A stretch of DNA of 64,000 nucleotides from positions 868,001 through 932,000 of the forward strand of contig NC_065922.1 in NCBI RefSeq assembly GCF_024586455.1. The letters run 5' to 3'. Shown here one piece after another: positions 33,536 through 46,760 of the stretch. Made by a program: the position numbers and the translations under genes. Numbering within the stretch: position 1 is the stretch's first letter; each line of letters begins with the position of its first letter. The notes beneath the pieces are model-generated. The model saw only the letters and a program-made list of their open reading frames with translations, was not told the origin of the DNA and searched no databases. The stretch comes from Bactrocera neohumeralis. Its lineage: Eukaryota > Arthropoda > Insecta > Diptera > Tephritidae.

Positions 33536-36500
33536 ATTTTTCTTCAGCCACTTGAGTGACGTTGACATAAAAGATGGCGCACCCTTTGCGTAACGTTGAT
33601 GCAAAGAATTTATCACTTATGTTATATTCTCTAATTTATATTAAGTTTATAATACATTATTGGGTTTACAGATGACACTGCTCCAATGTTTCATTAGGGG
33701 TAAAGGTTTTGGGAGGGGACATAGTGGTCAACACTGCCTCGAGGTACAAAAATAATGTGCTTTCTGGAGAAGCCAGGTCAAAACTTAACGCCAGGAATTC
33801 ATTCCATGACCATGACCTTAATTAAGATCACTTTGCGAAGCATTTGCCAGAATTTCCCTGATTTAAGTCAAGTTTTTCTTACTACCGCGCTTGCTTTAAT
33901 TCAAATATCCTTAAAAACAAGGTTCATGCATATTTGTCAGACTTCTATCTCAATCTCCTCACTTGCCTTCTGCACTTTAAGAAAACGTGTTAGATGTACG
34001 TTATTCATACCCATACATACATATTCACATACACATATGTGTCTCATGAGCCTCGTAAATACAATTCAAAATCGAAATTTCGGTCTATCATATTAACCCA
34101 ATATCACATCTCTTGCACTTCAATGAACTTTTACCGAAATTTAATTCACGAGCAAAGCGCCGGCACAGAGGTGAGCGAACAGCCAGCCCTTCCATCATCG
34201 CTGCACTGCAGGCTGCCGGCACAGCTTCTAAATAACGACCGAAGGATAACAACGTCGCAAGAATGCCAATGTTGCTTTACTCGCCTTGCATTCGAACTCG
34301 ATCTCAAACCCGCCGCTTTTTATACCACCAATGCCGTTACACTCGCAGCCACAATGTTGCTGTTGTTTGTGGTATTTCTATTTGCCATTTCTGCCTCGCG
34401 GCCGTTTACTTCAGAATCATCGAAATTTCCTTGCGAATTTTGGGAAATTCCATCGGTGCACAGCTGCCGCTCCGCCAATCAACAGTTATGGAAAGCTGCC
34501 GCCCACAAACGAAAACTTACGAATGTTCGCGTGTTGCATGTGCACCACAAATACTCATAGCACTGGTTATACTCCCTCCCGTCCCATGTAACTCTGAATG
34601 CGTATGTTACTTTTTGCACCAGCGGCCGGATGGGTTAAGGGGAAAGTCTCAGTTTCTGCTGCTTTTTGGTTTGTTTTGTTTTTCATTGTTTTTATTGCGG
34701 TTGATGTTTCACCCGGTTGCCATATAACCATGTGAAAACATGAGGTTCAATTGCGAAATCAAAACTGCCACTCATCCATTTACGAGTGCGAGCCGCAAGC
34801 GCAGGTCGCTCAGCAGAGTTTCGACCTCCACGAATTGCTCCATCTCCTCCATACCCCTACTGAATTTCGTTTTGTTTCCTGGCAATATCCTTCATATGCT
34901 TACGCTTAAAGTGGCAATGTCCAGCGATGTGCAATATTATATTGTATTTTGAAGCCGTTTAGTCCAAGGCTCGCTCCATCTTCCCAACCCTGTGGCCGCG
35001 ACTGGCTGGGCGGTCCATATGTTTGGATTCCGTTTGATTTCACATCGCACGCCACCAAAACCCTTCGACCTCCTCTCCAACAACTTTCATTTCGGTGAAT
35101 GCCACTGGCCAAAAGCTAAGAAAAACGTTCTCACATACACACATATACACATGTATATTTGTGCAGTGTATGTGTTTTTCATTGGGAGATGCGAGTATGG
35201 TTACAACAATAAAAATATGATTATATTTTCACTTGAGTTGTTTTCATTTCGTCGCTTCGTTGAACCCAAAATCGCACCGAAACGCCACTACAGCAACGCT
35301 GACAAACAGCTGGACGACGCACGCCTGACTGCACCGGCCGACCAAGTAGACCTTCCCCGCTGTCAAGCCTTCGTGCAGCCCGAGCCACCTACGGCTATTG
35401 GCGAAGAAGCTTGGCAAGTACAATAATTTCGTATACGCTACATTTCACCGCTTATTGCTACACCAACACCAAAAACAGCAGCAGCACTTACAAAAACAAT
35501 ACGTGCTACATAGGTTACATTTATCAAGATACCAGCGAATGATGTATGGCCCAGCCAACAGGCGAACAAAACGACCGAGCAGCAGAGCCGACCCTAAACC
35601 GGCCGAGTACGTTGCTAACCTTTTCTGGTATCTTTTATGTTTTCGGAATGGCCTTTTAATGTTATTAGTTTGTAGTGGCAAAGTTTTGACGCTCATTGAT
35701 TTTCATATAATACGTTCAGTGAAAACATTTATGAAACCAAAAGGTGCTCGTACAAAATGCCGGCTGGAAGCAGATCAAACACACACAAAAACTAACACAA
35801 TGGACAGTTAAAGAGGAAGAGTTAGAGGCATGAATATTTCGGCGAGCTGGGTCGAAACACCTGGAATGAACTAAACAAATGATCCATTCTAACCAGTTTC
35901 GAGACCACCAACATTTGAGGGTATTTACGGCCACCACAATTGGCGATTTTGTGAGCTGGGGTATCAATATTTGTTTTGCACAATGCTTTCGCATGCGCGT
36001 GTGTGAACGCATCTGGAGAATTGGAATTGGCAACACTTTGCAGTCACCACTTACATATTGAGCCTTCGCAAAATCCTTAATGGAACATTATCTTTACGAG
36101 AAATTCAAGATGGCGCATGAAAAGGTTTGAAAAACTAAGGATTGAATGCCTCATGTTAAATATTATTTTTTGTTATAAAAATATACGTTCGATCATGGCC
36201 TAAACATATAACATCTGACCGCCCCCAGAAAAGCATAACTAGCACACAAAATATACTCGAAGACTTTGCGTTTGCTTCGCATTGTGTATTTACAACTGAT
36301 CCCGTGGTGCAGTAATTAGTTAAAAACTCTCTTTAGGGTATATCGCCGCCTAAATATAGGTCAAGTAAACGCCGAATACTACAATGGCACAGAGAGTTTC
36401 GAAAATTAAAAAGAAAACGGTAAAAGGGAACGATTAATAGTGTTTGCCTCTTTTTCGATATTCCGCTCCGGAAGATGCTTAAATTTTCTATTTGTTACCG

Positions 36501-37143
36501 GGAAAATTTTCATTGCTCCCTAATAGTTCGGAAAGGTTGGATCTACCTGCTGAAAAAGTAAAACATATGATCTTAACCTATTTAAGGTATGGAAACAGTG
36601 CATTACCGTGGTCAAGTCTAATTTGTGACTGCGTGACTTTCTTTCAAATAACAATTCAGTTTAAAATTTCAAAATATTTTTAATGACTTTTTATCGTGTT
36701 TTTTAGGAGGGATACTCTTTTATCCATCAATGCTCAACCAAAGCCATTGAAATTTGCACATTGAAGCGGCTCTGATATCTCAACTTCCGCTTCGCATTCG
36801 GAATCAGCAGGAAATCTCCAACCACTCAACTAGAATCTCTTGTGAATAACCCAATTAAAATGGAAAATGAATCTTAAAAGCCTCAGCGGCTTGCAATTTC
36901 CATCGATAATTGAATCAGGACCTTTGTCTTTAGCCGTCCACCACATTTTCCATTTTCATTTCAGCTTTGCAAGTGTCCTTGCATAAAATGTATTTTTATT
37001 TGTGCCACTGCACTTTGCTGTTGTTTTCGTACTTGCTGTCATAAAGTCAACGACATTACCGGCAATCTTCTCTTCTCGTTGCGACATAACCATAATTCCC
37101 AAATACAAGCTGGCGGAAGGCATGAACTAATGTCACCGAAGTA

Positions 37144-37171
37144 CTTGTGTCTTGTGTCTTGTATCTTGTGT
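37144..37171 (+). repeat. CTTGTGT 7-mer tandem repeat
   Basis: Four head-to-tail 7-base units, three identical and one with TAT in place of TGT. Confidence 0.85.
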
Positions 37172-37894
37172 CTTCTGCTTCTTCTCCCTTATCTTCGCTG
37201 TCCTGCTCTTCTTCTTGGCTGCATCGTAGTTAGTTTCTTCAGGTGCCGTCCACCTACGCCCGACCGCCACACACCTGATTGATGTGCGGCCAGGACTTCG
37301 GCGAGTCTGCAACTGCTCAGCACAAGAGGTTATCTAAGCACCACAAAGCATATTTCCACCGCAACACAGCACACACGCACACATGCAGATAAGCATAAAA
37401 CATTTATTTATTAAAAGGACCGAATGGCAACGAAAAATATGAATTTGACTGGTAAACCGAAACAGAAACTTGGCAGAGAATTTTACAAAATGCCAAAGAC
37501 AAAAACTTTTCAAGGCAACAAAGCAACAACGCCGAAATTTACAACAATGCCAAAATGGGTGGAAAGGAAAACAATTTTCTTGAGTTTGCCAAACAGCCCG
37601 AGGGTCGAAGGCGGTGGAGCGTCTGGGCGACTGGGAGGAGCGGCGGTCGGTTGGCAGTCAACTTACATGCAACATGAAATAAACGAGTTAGCTGCAGGCG
37701 ACTACAGCTCAGTTAATGCTCAGCAATGTCCTCTGAAAAATGTCAAGTCAAGTATCCCTCAGCTCGAGTCGACACAAGTTCGCTCAGCTTGAGTCGGCTT
37801 CCTTGGCTAGCTGGCTGCCAAGCATAGTAAATAACTACAGCGGCTCGTCGTGTGTGTGCGAATGCTATTCGTCTTGTCGCACCGGCTGTTGTCG

Positions 37895-37965
37895 CTGCCC
37901 CTGTCGTTCTCCTCGTCGTCGTCATCGTTGTCGTTGCCGCTGCTGATGTTGTTGATATTGTTATT
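37895..37965. repeat. GTC/GTT-rich trinucleotide run
   Basis: An interrupted run of TCG, TTG and TGT triplets. It opens all frames locally and explains the overlapping low-complexity frames there (poly-Thr, Ser or Val peptides). Confidence 0.75.
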
Positions 37966-39939
37966 GAAAATAGTTTTACATTTCGTACGCCCAATGCCTT
38001 GGCAATTGAATGTCACCCAGGTGTGCTGTGGCAGCGTTACCAACTACTTGAGCGCCACTTTGCATATCAAAGCCGTTGCAGCAGTGCAGCGAATGCAACG
38101 GGCGTCGCATGCCTCACGAGTTGAGCATTGTGCGAGTATAACGAAATTTCACAGCCGATGACCAGGTACACGCCATGCAGCAAATGAGGTGTGTGGCGAA
38201 GAGCGGAGAGAGGGGAATGGAAGAAATTGAAATATGCTAAGCTGTCAGTTGCGCTGTCAGTTGTGACAGCGAATTTTCAACAAAGCGACCGCAATGGCGC
38301 TCTGCCAGCACGCAGGACGCCAGCCAAGCGATTGTAGGATTTATTTTATGCACAACAACAGCGAACAAATTAAATTAAGACTGCTGGACAATCAAATTCA
38401 ATTTACGATTACATCATAAATTCCAAGAGCGGCCATTCTTTACTTCTCCGCACAGCGTGCCCGGCCGGCTCCACTTTCGGTGAGGCCCTTCGATTTGCCT
38501 CAATGCCTTTGCCTTCTGCGTCTTAGGAAACTTTTTACTTGCAAATCGTCTTTTTAGTTCTGCGTTGCTAACTTTTGCCCTCATTTTATTTACAAAGTTT
38601 TTGCGCACAAACACAACTACCTGCACACCATGCGTATGTGTAAGTTGGTAAGTACAAGCCCTATATAGATACACATAGAGATGTGGGTATGGAGGTGCGT
38701 GTGTGTGCTCATTTCAGTTATTGGCTTAAAATACATTTTATATACAGAAATAAATAAATATTTCTGCAATAATTACATTTTCCTGCTCAGCCAAGAGATT
38801 TGCTCGCTCGTTGCACTTGTTTCCTGGCTGGCTGAGCAAGTGCGGTTTGGCTCGGTTTGGCCCGCTCCGTTCGGTTCTGCTCGTTGGACTGCCTTGCCGC
38901 CCACGCAATTCCAATTATGCTGCAAAAATTTTCATAAGGTAAAATAATAATGTTCTTAGCTGATCTGAGCTGTAACTCTTTGTGTTGGAACTGAAGTGGG
39001 GAAATTTCGAAATTTCAACTTTAATTTGTTTTATTAAATAATCATCAAAAATATTAGCATTAGGTTCAGTGGAATCCGAATTTATTATTCATTTGCAAAT
39101 TGAAGTTTATTGTTGCTCTCTTCACATTTTCCATGCTTTCTTCTATCAAAATTACTTCAAAAGGTTCAACTTGGTTTCGTGTTGACTCCGTCATTTAATG
39201 CCCATATTAACCAAAGAGGAGCAACTCATAAGCCTGGCTTCGGAAGAAAGAATCTTATCTCCAATGTGACTTAATAGTCTTGAAGCACAGATAATACAAA
39301 TTTACGCCGCGAGATTTATTTTCCTTTAAAAGAATTTTTGTTAGTTGCAAGTAAGAAAGATTTGATGGTGTGAACCAGGTTGCCTAAGTTATTAAAGAGT
39401 ACTAATTCACAGTACAACACTCTTTATAATCCGAAAAGAGACATCTTACGAGTATTCCAACAATCGATTTATTGAGGTTTTTTTATTAAAAGTACTACAT
39501 GTGAACAAAAACAATTGTTTTGGAAAGTAGGAGGCCGAACATGACAACAACGGTACCGAAACGAGTTTGCTTTGACAAAGGGCGAATGCAAAATGAGTGA
39601 GGACTTACAAACAACGTTGGTTGACCTACCATGAAACGAAACCCTATTTCCTTCTGCACCATAAATTACGGGAAAAATATTTGAAATAAGATCATGTGTT
39701 TGGTCGTATAACTAATATTAGAATTATTACAACAAAAATTACTGCGATGCGGACAAAAATGCGGACAAGTTCGTAGGTGGCCGTAATCGAGCAACTACCA
39801 CGCCCTCAAAACTCCGCTAAATTAATGTACAAGACTGTAATTTTGTACAGAAGATCGTAGTAGTGAGAGGCACATGTGGTTTGAAAATTTTGAGGCATTG
39901 GGCATGGCCCCGCTCTTTTAATGGTTAAGTGTGCATATC

Positions 39940-40362
39940 TTACAAACCACTCATGCTAACTCAACCAAACTTTTTGAGAAACCAGAAAATAGATACGCCC
40001 ATATAACCCAATAAATGAGCCACAAGCATTAAATTTCACAACCAGGATGGCAAAGAAGGCTTAATGGTGTAAAAATTTGGCAATGGGCATTGTCGAAATG
40101 GGATTACGACTTGTGCCAAAAATGGATAAAATCGACTCAACACTTTTCATTCTCATATATAACATAACTGTTTTCGAATGAGCATCTACGGATCAAGAAA
40201 TTTTAATATAATTCAAAAGGAATGGATGAAATCACGGCGATACTTTTAAGTTGAATTTCGAGTTAACCAAAACCTGATGGAGTTTTTAAGCTTTGATTCT
40301 TGCCAGTTGCGAGTGTATGAAACATTCGATTACACCCGCACTTAGCCCTTCCTTACTTTTAT
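39940..40362 (+). mobile_element. Degenerate Helentron/DINE-like repeat fragment
   Basis: The right end reads GCCAGTTGCGAGTGTATGAA, then ACATTCGATTACACCCGCAC, TTAGCCCTTCCTTACTTTTA. The GTTGCGAG-GTATRAA block parallels the end of the element at 52763-53791 (GTTGCGAGAGTATAAA), and the ACACCCG...CTTAGCCCTTCCTTACTT string is one I recall as a common tail in tephritid genomic repeats. The left border is not defined, and internal sequence is too diverged to align by eye. Confidence 0.4.
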
Positions 40363-43300
40363 TTCTGTATTAGAGTGTTTTTGATATACACATGGATTAG
40401 ATTTGGTTCAAGCACTGTTTTATTCAGAAAGAAAATCAAATTCAAATATCATTAATATTCATTTATAAACACGCAAACCAATTCGAGAAACGAGCAAATT
40501 TCGGCTTGTCACAAGCCGTTCAAGTCATACAAATTACATTTCTGAAGCAAACGGAATAAATAATAATGAAACCGTTAAGCCAGACCAGCAACAAAACTGT
40601 CAAATAAAATACACACTTGGATTATACGAAAACATTCTTCAAATGGCAAGCAAACAAAACAATTTGCCGAAACGAAAATAAAAGGAAAATCTATAATAAA
40701 ATACCTACAGTGGACCCAATACCGATACAACCACAACAACGGCACATTCACTTTTCAGTTATGCATGGACATGTGGGCATTGGCGATGTGTGTGTGTACC
40801 TTTGGTTTGCTGCGTTTGATACGCTCGAGTAAAAATGATGATGATGATAAGGATATCTGATCTCAACTGACAGCAGTTTTCATTACGAATTCATGTAATA
40901 TTTTCGTGTGCTTTGGCTACGGATTTCGCCCTGTGGCGTGGCGCCTGTTTGATGGGATGCTTGCAACAACTCATGGATTTTCTCATCAGAGTAATGTGGC
41001 AGGCGTCGTTTTTTGGCAGGCAACATACGGAGCCGTCCAGCTCAATGGGCCCATACGCGGGATGTTGTTTGTTAGCAGAGCAGACCACTCGTCTAATTTC
41101 AATTACTGCACACTTCGGGCGCGGGTGCTCATGTGCAGTTAGTACACGCGTACACACACGCTCCACGGCGGCCAGCCGATTTGTTACGCGTCGCCTGCTG
41201 ATTGAGTGAGAGCTCAAATCGAATTATGGAAATAATATTTCTTCATTATGTATGGGATTGTCTTCTTGTCTTCTATTCCTATGGCTTTACGAATGCGCCC
41301 GTGGGTGCTTAATGGGGTGAGTGGTGGCATTTTCCAAGAATATAATCGCGTTCAAAATTAATTTTTCTCAATTCACATTTGTGAAAAATGTTGATTTAAT
41401 GCTCAAATCCAAATACCGGAGCTGCCAATTTCATTTCATTTCACTAAATTTTATTGCTCCCGCCCTCTCGGTAACCGGTTCGCTAGCTTCACTCCAGCCG
41501 CATACCGCGCCGCGCCGCTTCGAGCCGCAGTTGCGCGCAGTTGTAATACAATAATGTCTATGAAATTACTTGCGAAGAAGCATTTTGCGGCTCTGCCCGG
41601 ATTGGCAACTGAGTGCTCGCTTAGATCCAATATTCCCGCACTCACAGCCCAAATTAAATTGCACTCTGCCCGCATTCCTCGGCTGATATTTTTGCCGTGA
41701 GTGTAATCGTTCTAGCGCAATTCAGTTGTGGTAATGCCTCGGTAAGCGCCAAGGCTCGTTCTCCTTCCGCCCGTCTAAAGTGTCTGCTGCTCTAAGGATT
41801 GCTTGTTCTCGCTGCTCCTGCTGCAGACGTCGGCACGGCCAAGGGCGGCGGCAGCAGCAAAATAAATAGTTGCTATGTCAATTCATAAGTAACAACTCAC
41901 TTACAATTCACCTGCAATCATAATGTTGCTACGGCGGTTACATTTAATAAAATAATTTCCCAAGAGTTTTTCCTACAACAAGAGCAGCAACAACGACAAC
42001 GCCGTCATGGACGGATTTCCAAGGGATCTTGCAGCTCCACCATCAACTTGCTCAGGTAATGGTATGATGCAAGAATACACCCCCATATACATAACTGTGT
42101 ATAGATGTGGGCGGGCATAAACGACACGAGCTCAACAAGTCTCCACAAAAGTAGTTTGACGAATAAACATCAAGGGTGGGGAGATGTGCAGGAAAATAGA
42201 AAAATCCTTCGAATCTTGGATAGTTCGCAGACACCGCGACGGGGTGCTTCACGGATGCGTTATTACTTTAGAAGTTCCATGTGAGTAATAAGCCTGTTTA
42301 TGCACAGCAGTTTTCATCATGAAAGAATACTTAAAGAAAATACTTTACAAAGCGAAAGGTCTATTAATTCGGCAACATTCACTCGTTAAAACCTTCTATC
42401 GTATAATTTTGGTATCCAGTTCAAATGCGTGTCAGTTTTCAGGATTTTTCATGCCAGAAACTTCCGCATTACTTTCGGATTCAAAGAGCGGCATTCGCTC
42501 AATAGGTTGCAGAGCTTTCGCCGGTTGCTCAGCATCAGCGTTACCCGCAATTTAAACTTATTTGCAAATTTTCAGTAGCGGCTGGAGCTAGACAACGGCG
42601 GGGCAGCAATGCTTGCAACCAAAAACTAGCCGAACAGGCATAGGATAACAGAGCAAGGAAATAGACGAAGGAGCAACAAACCGCCAAATAAAATCATGAT
42701 TTAAAAAAAATGCTATTTGAAAGGAGCAGGTGCGATCTGTAATAGTGGCAGTGGCTGTGAGAGTACAGAATGTGTAGAGGGCACCTGTACACCCAGGAAA
42801 GTTAAGCGCAGATAAGAGGGGAAATAAATTGCAAGGAGAAGGACGCGCCCACCTCATATAAGTTCCTCTCCGGTCGCTCAGTCCGAACGGAAGGGTATGG
42901 CAGCCTCAAAGTTTGTTGATGCAACGGCTATGCGAGGCGCACTTATTTGAGGAGCTAGATGGAAAACTTCATATTAGAAGTAATAACTGCACTGCGAAGG
43001 CAAGGCTGACTTAAAAAATATGGCAAAGAAAAACGCAAATGTGCGAGTTTGAAAACTGAGATGAGTTGCGTTTTAGATGGTGCGATGACGTAAAAAGCTC
43101 CAAATCAAAGGATTCGCTAGAAAGTTGTAGCGGTGTTTTGCCGACAAAATGGATGTTTCCCTTTAATTGTCTGTTTATTGAAAAACTTATACTGTTTATG
43201 ATTATGTTCATTTAGGCATTAAGGAGTCAAAGCTTTCTTCTTGAGAGCCGTTAAGAAAACAGGTTGAGATAATTGAGAAGAAGTAAATGTAAATTAAGGA

Positions 43301-45680
43301 TGGATAAGTGGGTTAAAAGAAAATACGCTGATACACTTAAACATATTCTAAGAAACTACTCCTCTCCTTAAACTAAGCCATCGTAAAATCTCGCCTTGCT
43401 TTATCCGCATCCAATGAATCTAGAAGTCAGAAGTTTTCCTTTGCTTGCTATTTCTTACTTTTTATTGACCGCACTTTAAACACCTTCAACCCGCTTGGAT
43501 CGTCGCAGAAGAATGGGCGTGTCAACTATATTCCGCTTTATGACTGACATTGCCACGTGACAATCACGGGCATGGTAGGGCCGGCTAGCGCACCTACTGC
43601 GGCTGTGGTGGGTGCAATGACATTCTTCCACTTTATTCTTAACCAAACTGATTCCTGCATCGACATGCAACGGTACGGAACAGTGTTTGTTTGCTGTGTT
43701 TCCACCAATCCACCGCATTCTCACAGCAGAAGGAGGGAATCCTGAATGCGTCGGCCGAGATGACCCCCGGCGAATGTTTGCGCATTGTTTCTTTTGCCAT
43801 TTTTAATTTCTTTCCTTTGCTAAGTCAAGTCCTCACTTCCCATCCAAAAGGTTCCCATGCTTTCCACATGTCTACATGTGTACATTATATGGGTGTGTAT
43901 GTGTGCTCATGTGTGCATTGTAGTTGAAGCATTAAAATAAACTTTGTGGAAATAACATATCACAAAATCATTTAAACGTAAGTGTTGGCCAAGTGAATGA
44001 GCTAAAGCCACAATGGCCCCGAGCAGCTTCTCGCCAAACAGTGAAGCAAACAACCAAGCAGCTTGGGCACAATTTGGTCATTCTTAAAGCGCATTTTGCA
44101 TTAAATCTCTAAGGCTTTAACAAAGCTCGTGAACACACTTTTAGGATCAGGTGGATGCTGAGCCAAACTGCTTTACACAAAGCCTGGGCTCAGACCATTA
44201 TGGCGCTTAATTTATCATGAGCCGGAATGCACCTGCCAAGAACTAGTAAGAGAAAGCTTTTAAGCCAGATCGGGCCAAATTCGATCACTGTGGCAATTGA
44301 AACAGCAAAACGGCTCTCGAAGCTGCATTCAGCTATAAATTGGCTGCTGTTTGAACACCTCCCTTTCGAACACATACACACACCGCTTGAGTGGGTGCCT
44401 TTGTATGGACATTCATATGGGTTCCGCAGCAACATTCCACACACGACGGGCATTGAAAGTCCAAGTGAGACTGCTTACTTTCCACTTGTATGGAATTCAA
44501 TTAACAATTCAGCCGCAATGCTGGCGCACACACACTCAAACAAAGTCGCTCGCACCGCAGGCCAAGACGAGAAACTCCGGCGCTAGAAAAGCTGTGCGGT
44601 GGCTGGCGGACTGCGAAGGACGGACGAATGGCCAGATGGATGTATGTTGGAACAATCATTTTCTCCGCTGTGCTCCAGCAGAGGAAAGCAATGGATATTG
44701 TGCCAATCAAGCAACAAAAACTCGCCAACACCTGCACTTGCACGCCACGCCACACCCGCACACACGCGAGCACACTGCGGCTCATGTAACAGCTAGGTGC
44801 AAAACCGAAATGAGACTTTAACTGCAGTGCAGATGCCGAGCTGGGACATGTGCAATAGCACTTGCCTTCACAACTTAATGACTCTGCACGCGTATGTGAG
44901 TGTGTGTGTATACAGTTGAGTATTAGATCAGAGCTTGCGCCAATCAAAGTGAGCATTAATTTCATAAAGTACAGCAGCAACATCGAAAAAACAGAAGTAA
45001 TCAACATCAATGCGCTCGGAAAGCAAACGGCGGATGGGAACTTCAGCAAATTCCGAGCCACTGTGTTTTAATTTAATCTTACAAAGCACAATGCTTATGC
45101 ACACAAACGCCGGCAATGCGTTGGCCACTCCTGCCACTCAGCACACACACGCTTAGTCGGCAAAACAGCTTAGTTGTATGAACAAAATTGCTGCAGTACT
45201 TCTCCGTTTCGCTCATAAATATTTTGTAGTTCTTCGGTTCATCTGAAAAGCGGTCATCAACTATTCAAATCCAACTTTTCTTCACCTTTGAGAACGCACC
45301 ACAGACCGCTGTAGGTGTGCGCGTGCGTGAGTGTGTTTGCGTGAATGATTGCCGAGAGGCACACATGAGCTCATTTGTTTCTTATTTCAAGCTCCTTAAT
45401 TATTAGTGAGCCATATGTGTACTCATAAAGTATGCCGCGCACGAGCTGGGAGCTCAACGAGTGTGTTGCAGATATCGGTATAAACAATAATGCAACACCG
45501 AGTCTTCGCACCCATAAATACGGTGGTGCAGCAAAGAAACTTTTGACCTCCAGCGAAAAAAGAACGAAATTGGAAGCCTTTAAAGGACAAATATCGCACA
45601 GAACACCATGGCATTTCTCGAGAATTCTGCCGGCACTTGAACATATTTGCAACCATAAAAATAAATTAACGTGCGCTTAA

Positions 45681-45792
45681 AAGCTCTTTCGGTGTGATAA
45701 AAGTTCCGGAAAAGCATTCGAAGTTACGCAGACACGGATAAAAAGAAGCCTTTAGGTCGACATGTCGTATGAGTAACACACCGAAAGCGCTT
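45681..45792. repeat. 112-bp unit with 16-bp inverted ends
   Basis: AAGCTCTTTCGGTGTG at 45681-45696 pairs with CACACCGAAAGCGCTT at 45777-45792 (15 of 16 complementary). About 80 bp lie between, with no coding capacity. It could be a very small MITE or a decayed transposon end pair; no clear target duplication is visible. Confidence 0.5.
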
Positions 45793-45883
45793 CTATAAAA
45801 AATCATTCACTGAACCGGTGACTAAGTTGGGGCTTTGATTGCGAACAATCACAGCAACAATGTTTTATTTGTTTGGTTTGCTT

Positions 45884-45911
45884 TTATTTATTTATTTATT
45901 TACTTATTTAC
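45884..45911. repeat. TTTA microsatellite
   Basis: About six TTTA units with one C interruption. Confidence 0.85.
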
Positions 45912-46451
45912 TCTTTTTGTAATGAGGCAACACAGACTCTGGTCATTATTGGACTGCATTTGGAAGTTGTTTCTGTTTGGTGATTTCTTTTTGCTTCCGC
46001 TTGCACACCTGCTACAATGTCGTAAAGTCTGAGTGTTTGTTGTTTTGTTGTTATGCAAACAACTGACTTCAGCATGGACATGTTCTTGTTGGTCCTGTAA
46101 TTTGGTTATTCACTGTGCCAACAATTGGGTTCATTTCCGCTTTTGGGGCCCAGACGCAAATGTGTTTCCATTACAGATTTATATATCTATGTGCAGTTAT
46201 TATAACTTTGCTTTGTTATTGTGTTTTTTCTGTTCGTTGCAACTTCCTTTTATTTAGTTATATGTTGTTGCAACTTTTTTAATGTTTCCTGCTGTTTGTT
46301 TTATGCAACAGCAATAGCTTATCAAAGCAAGCAATCTTTCCGCAAACGACACTTGGAAAAACGATAAAAGTTTTGGTAAATGTGGATATTAGCAGCCGTT
46401 AGCCAAAGGCCCTAATCATTATTAAGTCACTAATCGGGCATGTCGCCTTTT

Positions 46452-46760
46452 TTAAGCGGCATTATACAGCCCAGAAGGGGGCTCTAGCGAAATCCACAAA
46501 GCCCTCAGGCCGTAAAAGCTGGCTGTTAAGGAAGTAACGTAGTCTGCGGATAAAATGTCTCTGAACTCAGGGAGCGTGGTCCGCATAAAATCAACGATAG
46601 GTGCTGGTACGAAAGACACCTCGGTAATATGGACTGTTCTGCTTTCAACCTCTCTTTTCTGGGATCTATGTACACATTTTGAAGATTGCATACTTGCAAA
46701 AATCTTTGGACTTTGAATACATGCGAGTGTATTATCAACAAATTCGACAAGTGAGTTCAA
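46452..46760 (-). CDS. Unrecognised protein-like frame
   Basis: A roughly 102-codon open frame on the minus strand, with no ATG at its start (first codon TTG; first internal ATG at about codon 24). The C-terminal part, IVDFMRTTLPEFRDILSADYVTSLTASFYGLRALW, looks like a real amphipathic protein segment. It is preceded by an A/T-rich tract ending in ACAG, which could be a splice acceptor. No domain is recognised and no partner exon is identified. It may be an exon, a retroelement fragment or chance. Confidence 0.18.
   Translation of the reverse strand: MNSLVEFVDNTLACIQSPKIFASMQSSKCVHRSQKREVESRTVHITEVSFVPAPIVDFMRTTLPEFRDILSADYVTSLTASFYGLRALWISLEPPSGLYNAA

Larger units (their letters stand above)
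33536..39939. other. No gene recognised; noncoding DNA
   Basis: I see no supported gene or element. Long-looking frames such as 33994-34560 (188 codons, plus) and 35398-35811 have no recognisable domains and overlap others. Simple repeats include CTTGTGT units (37144-37171) and a triplet-rich run (37895-37965). Two 12-base near repeats (GCTGTCAGTTGC, GCTGTCAGTTGT) lie near 38241-38265. Confidence 0.5.

Noticed and set aside
33994..34560. 188-codon open frame, plus strand
   Set aside because: Overlaps two other plus-strand frames of similar length, starts in a CATACA-type repeat and shows no domain.
44501..45061. 186-codon open frame, minus strand
   Set aside because: Overlaps several frames on both strands, contains CA-repeat-derived peptides (HTHSHTRAE) and has no motif.
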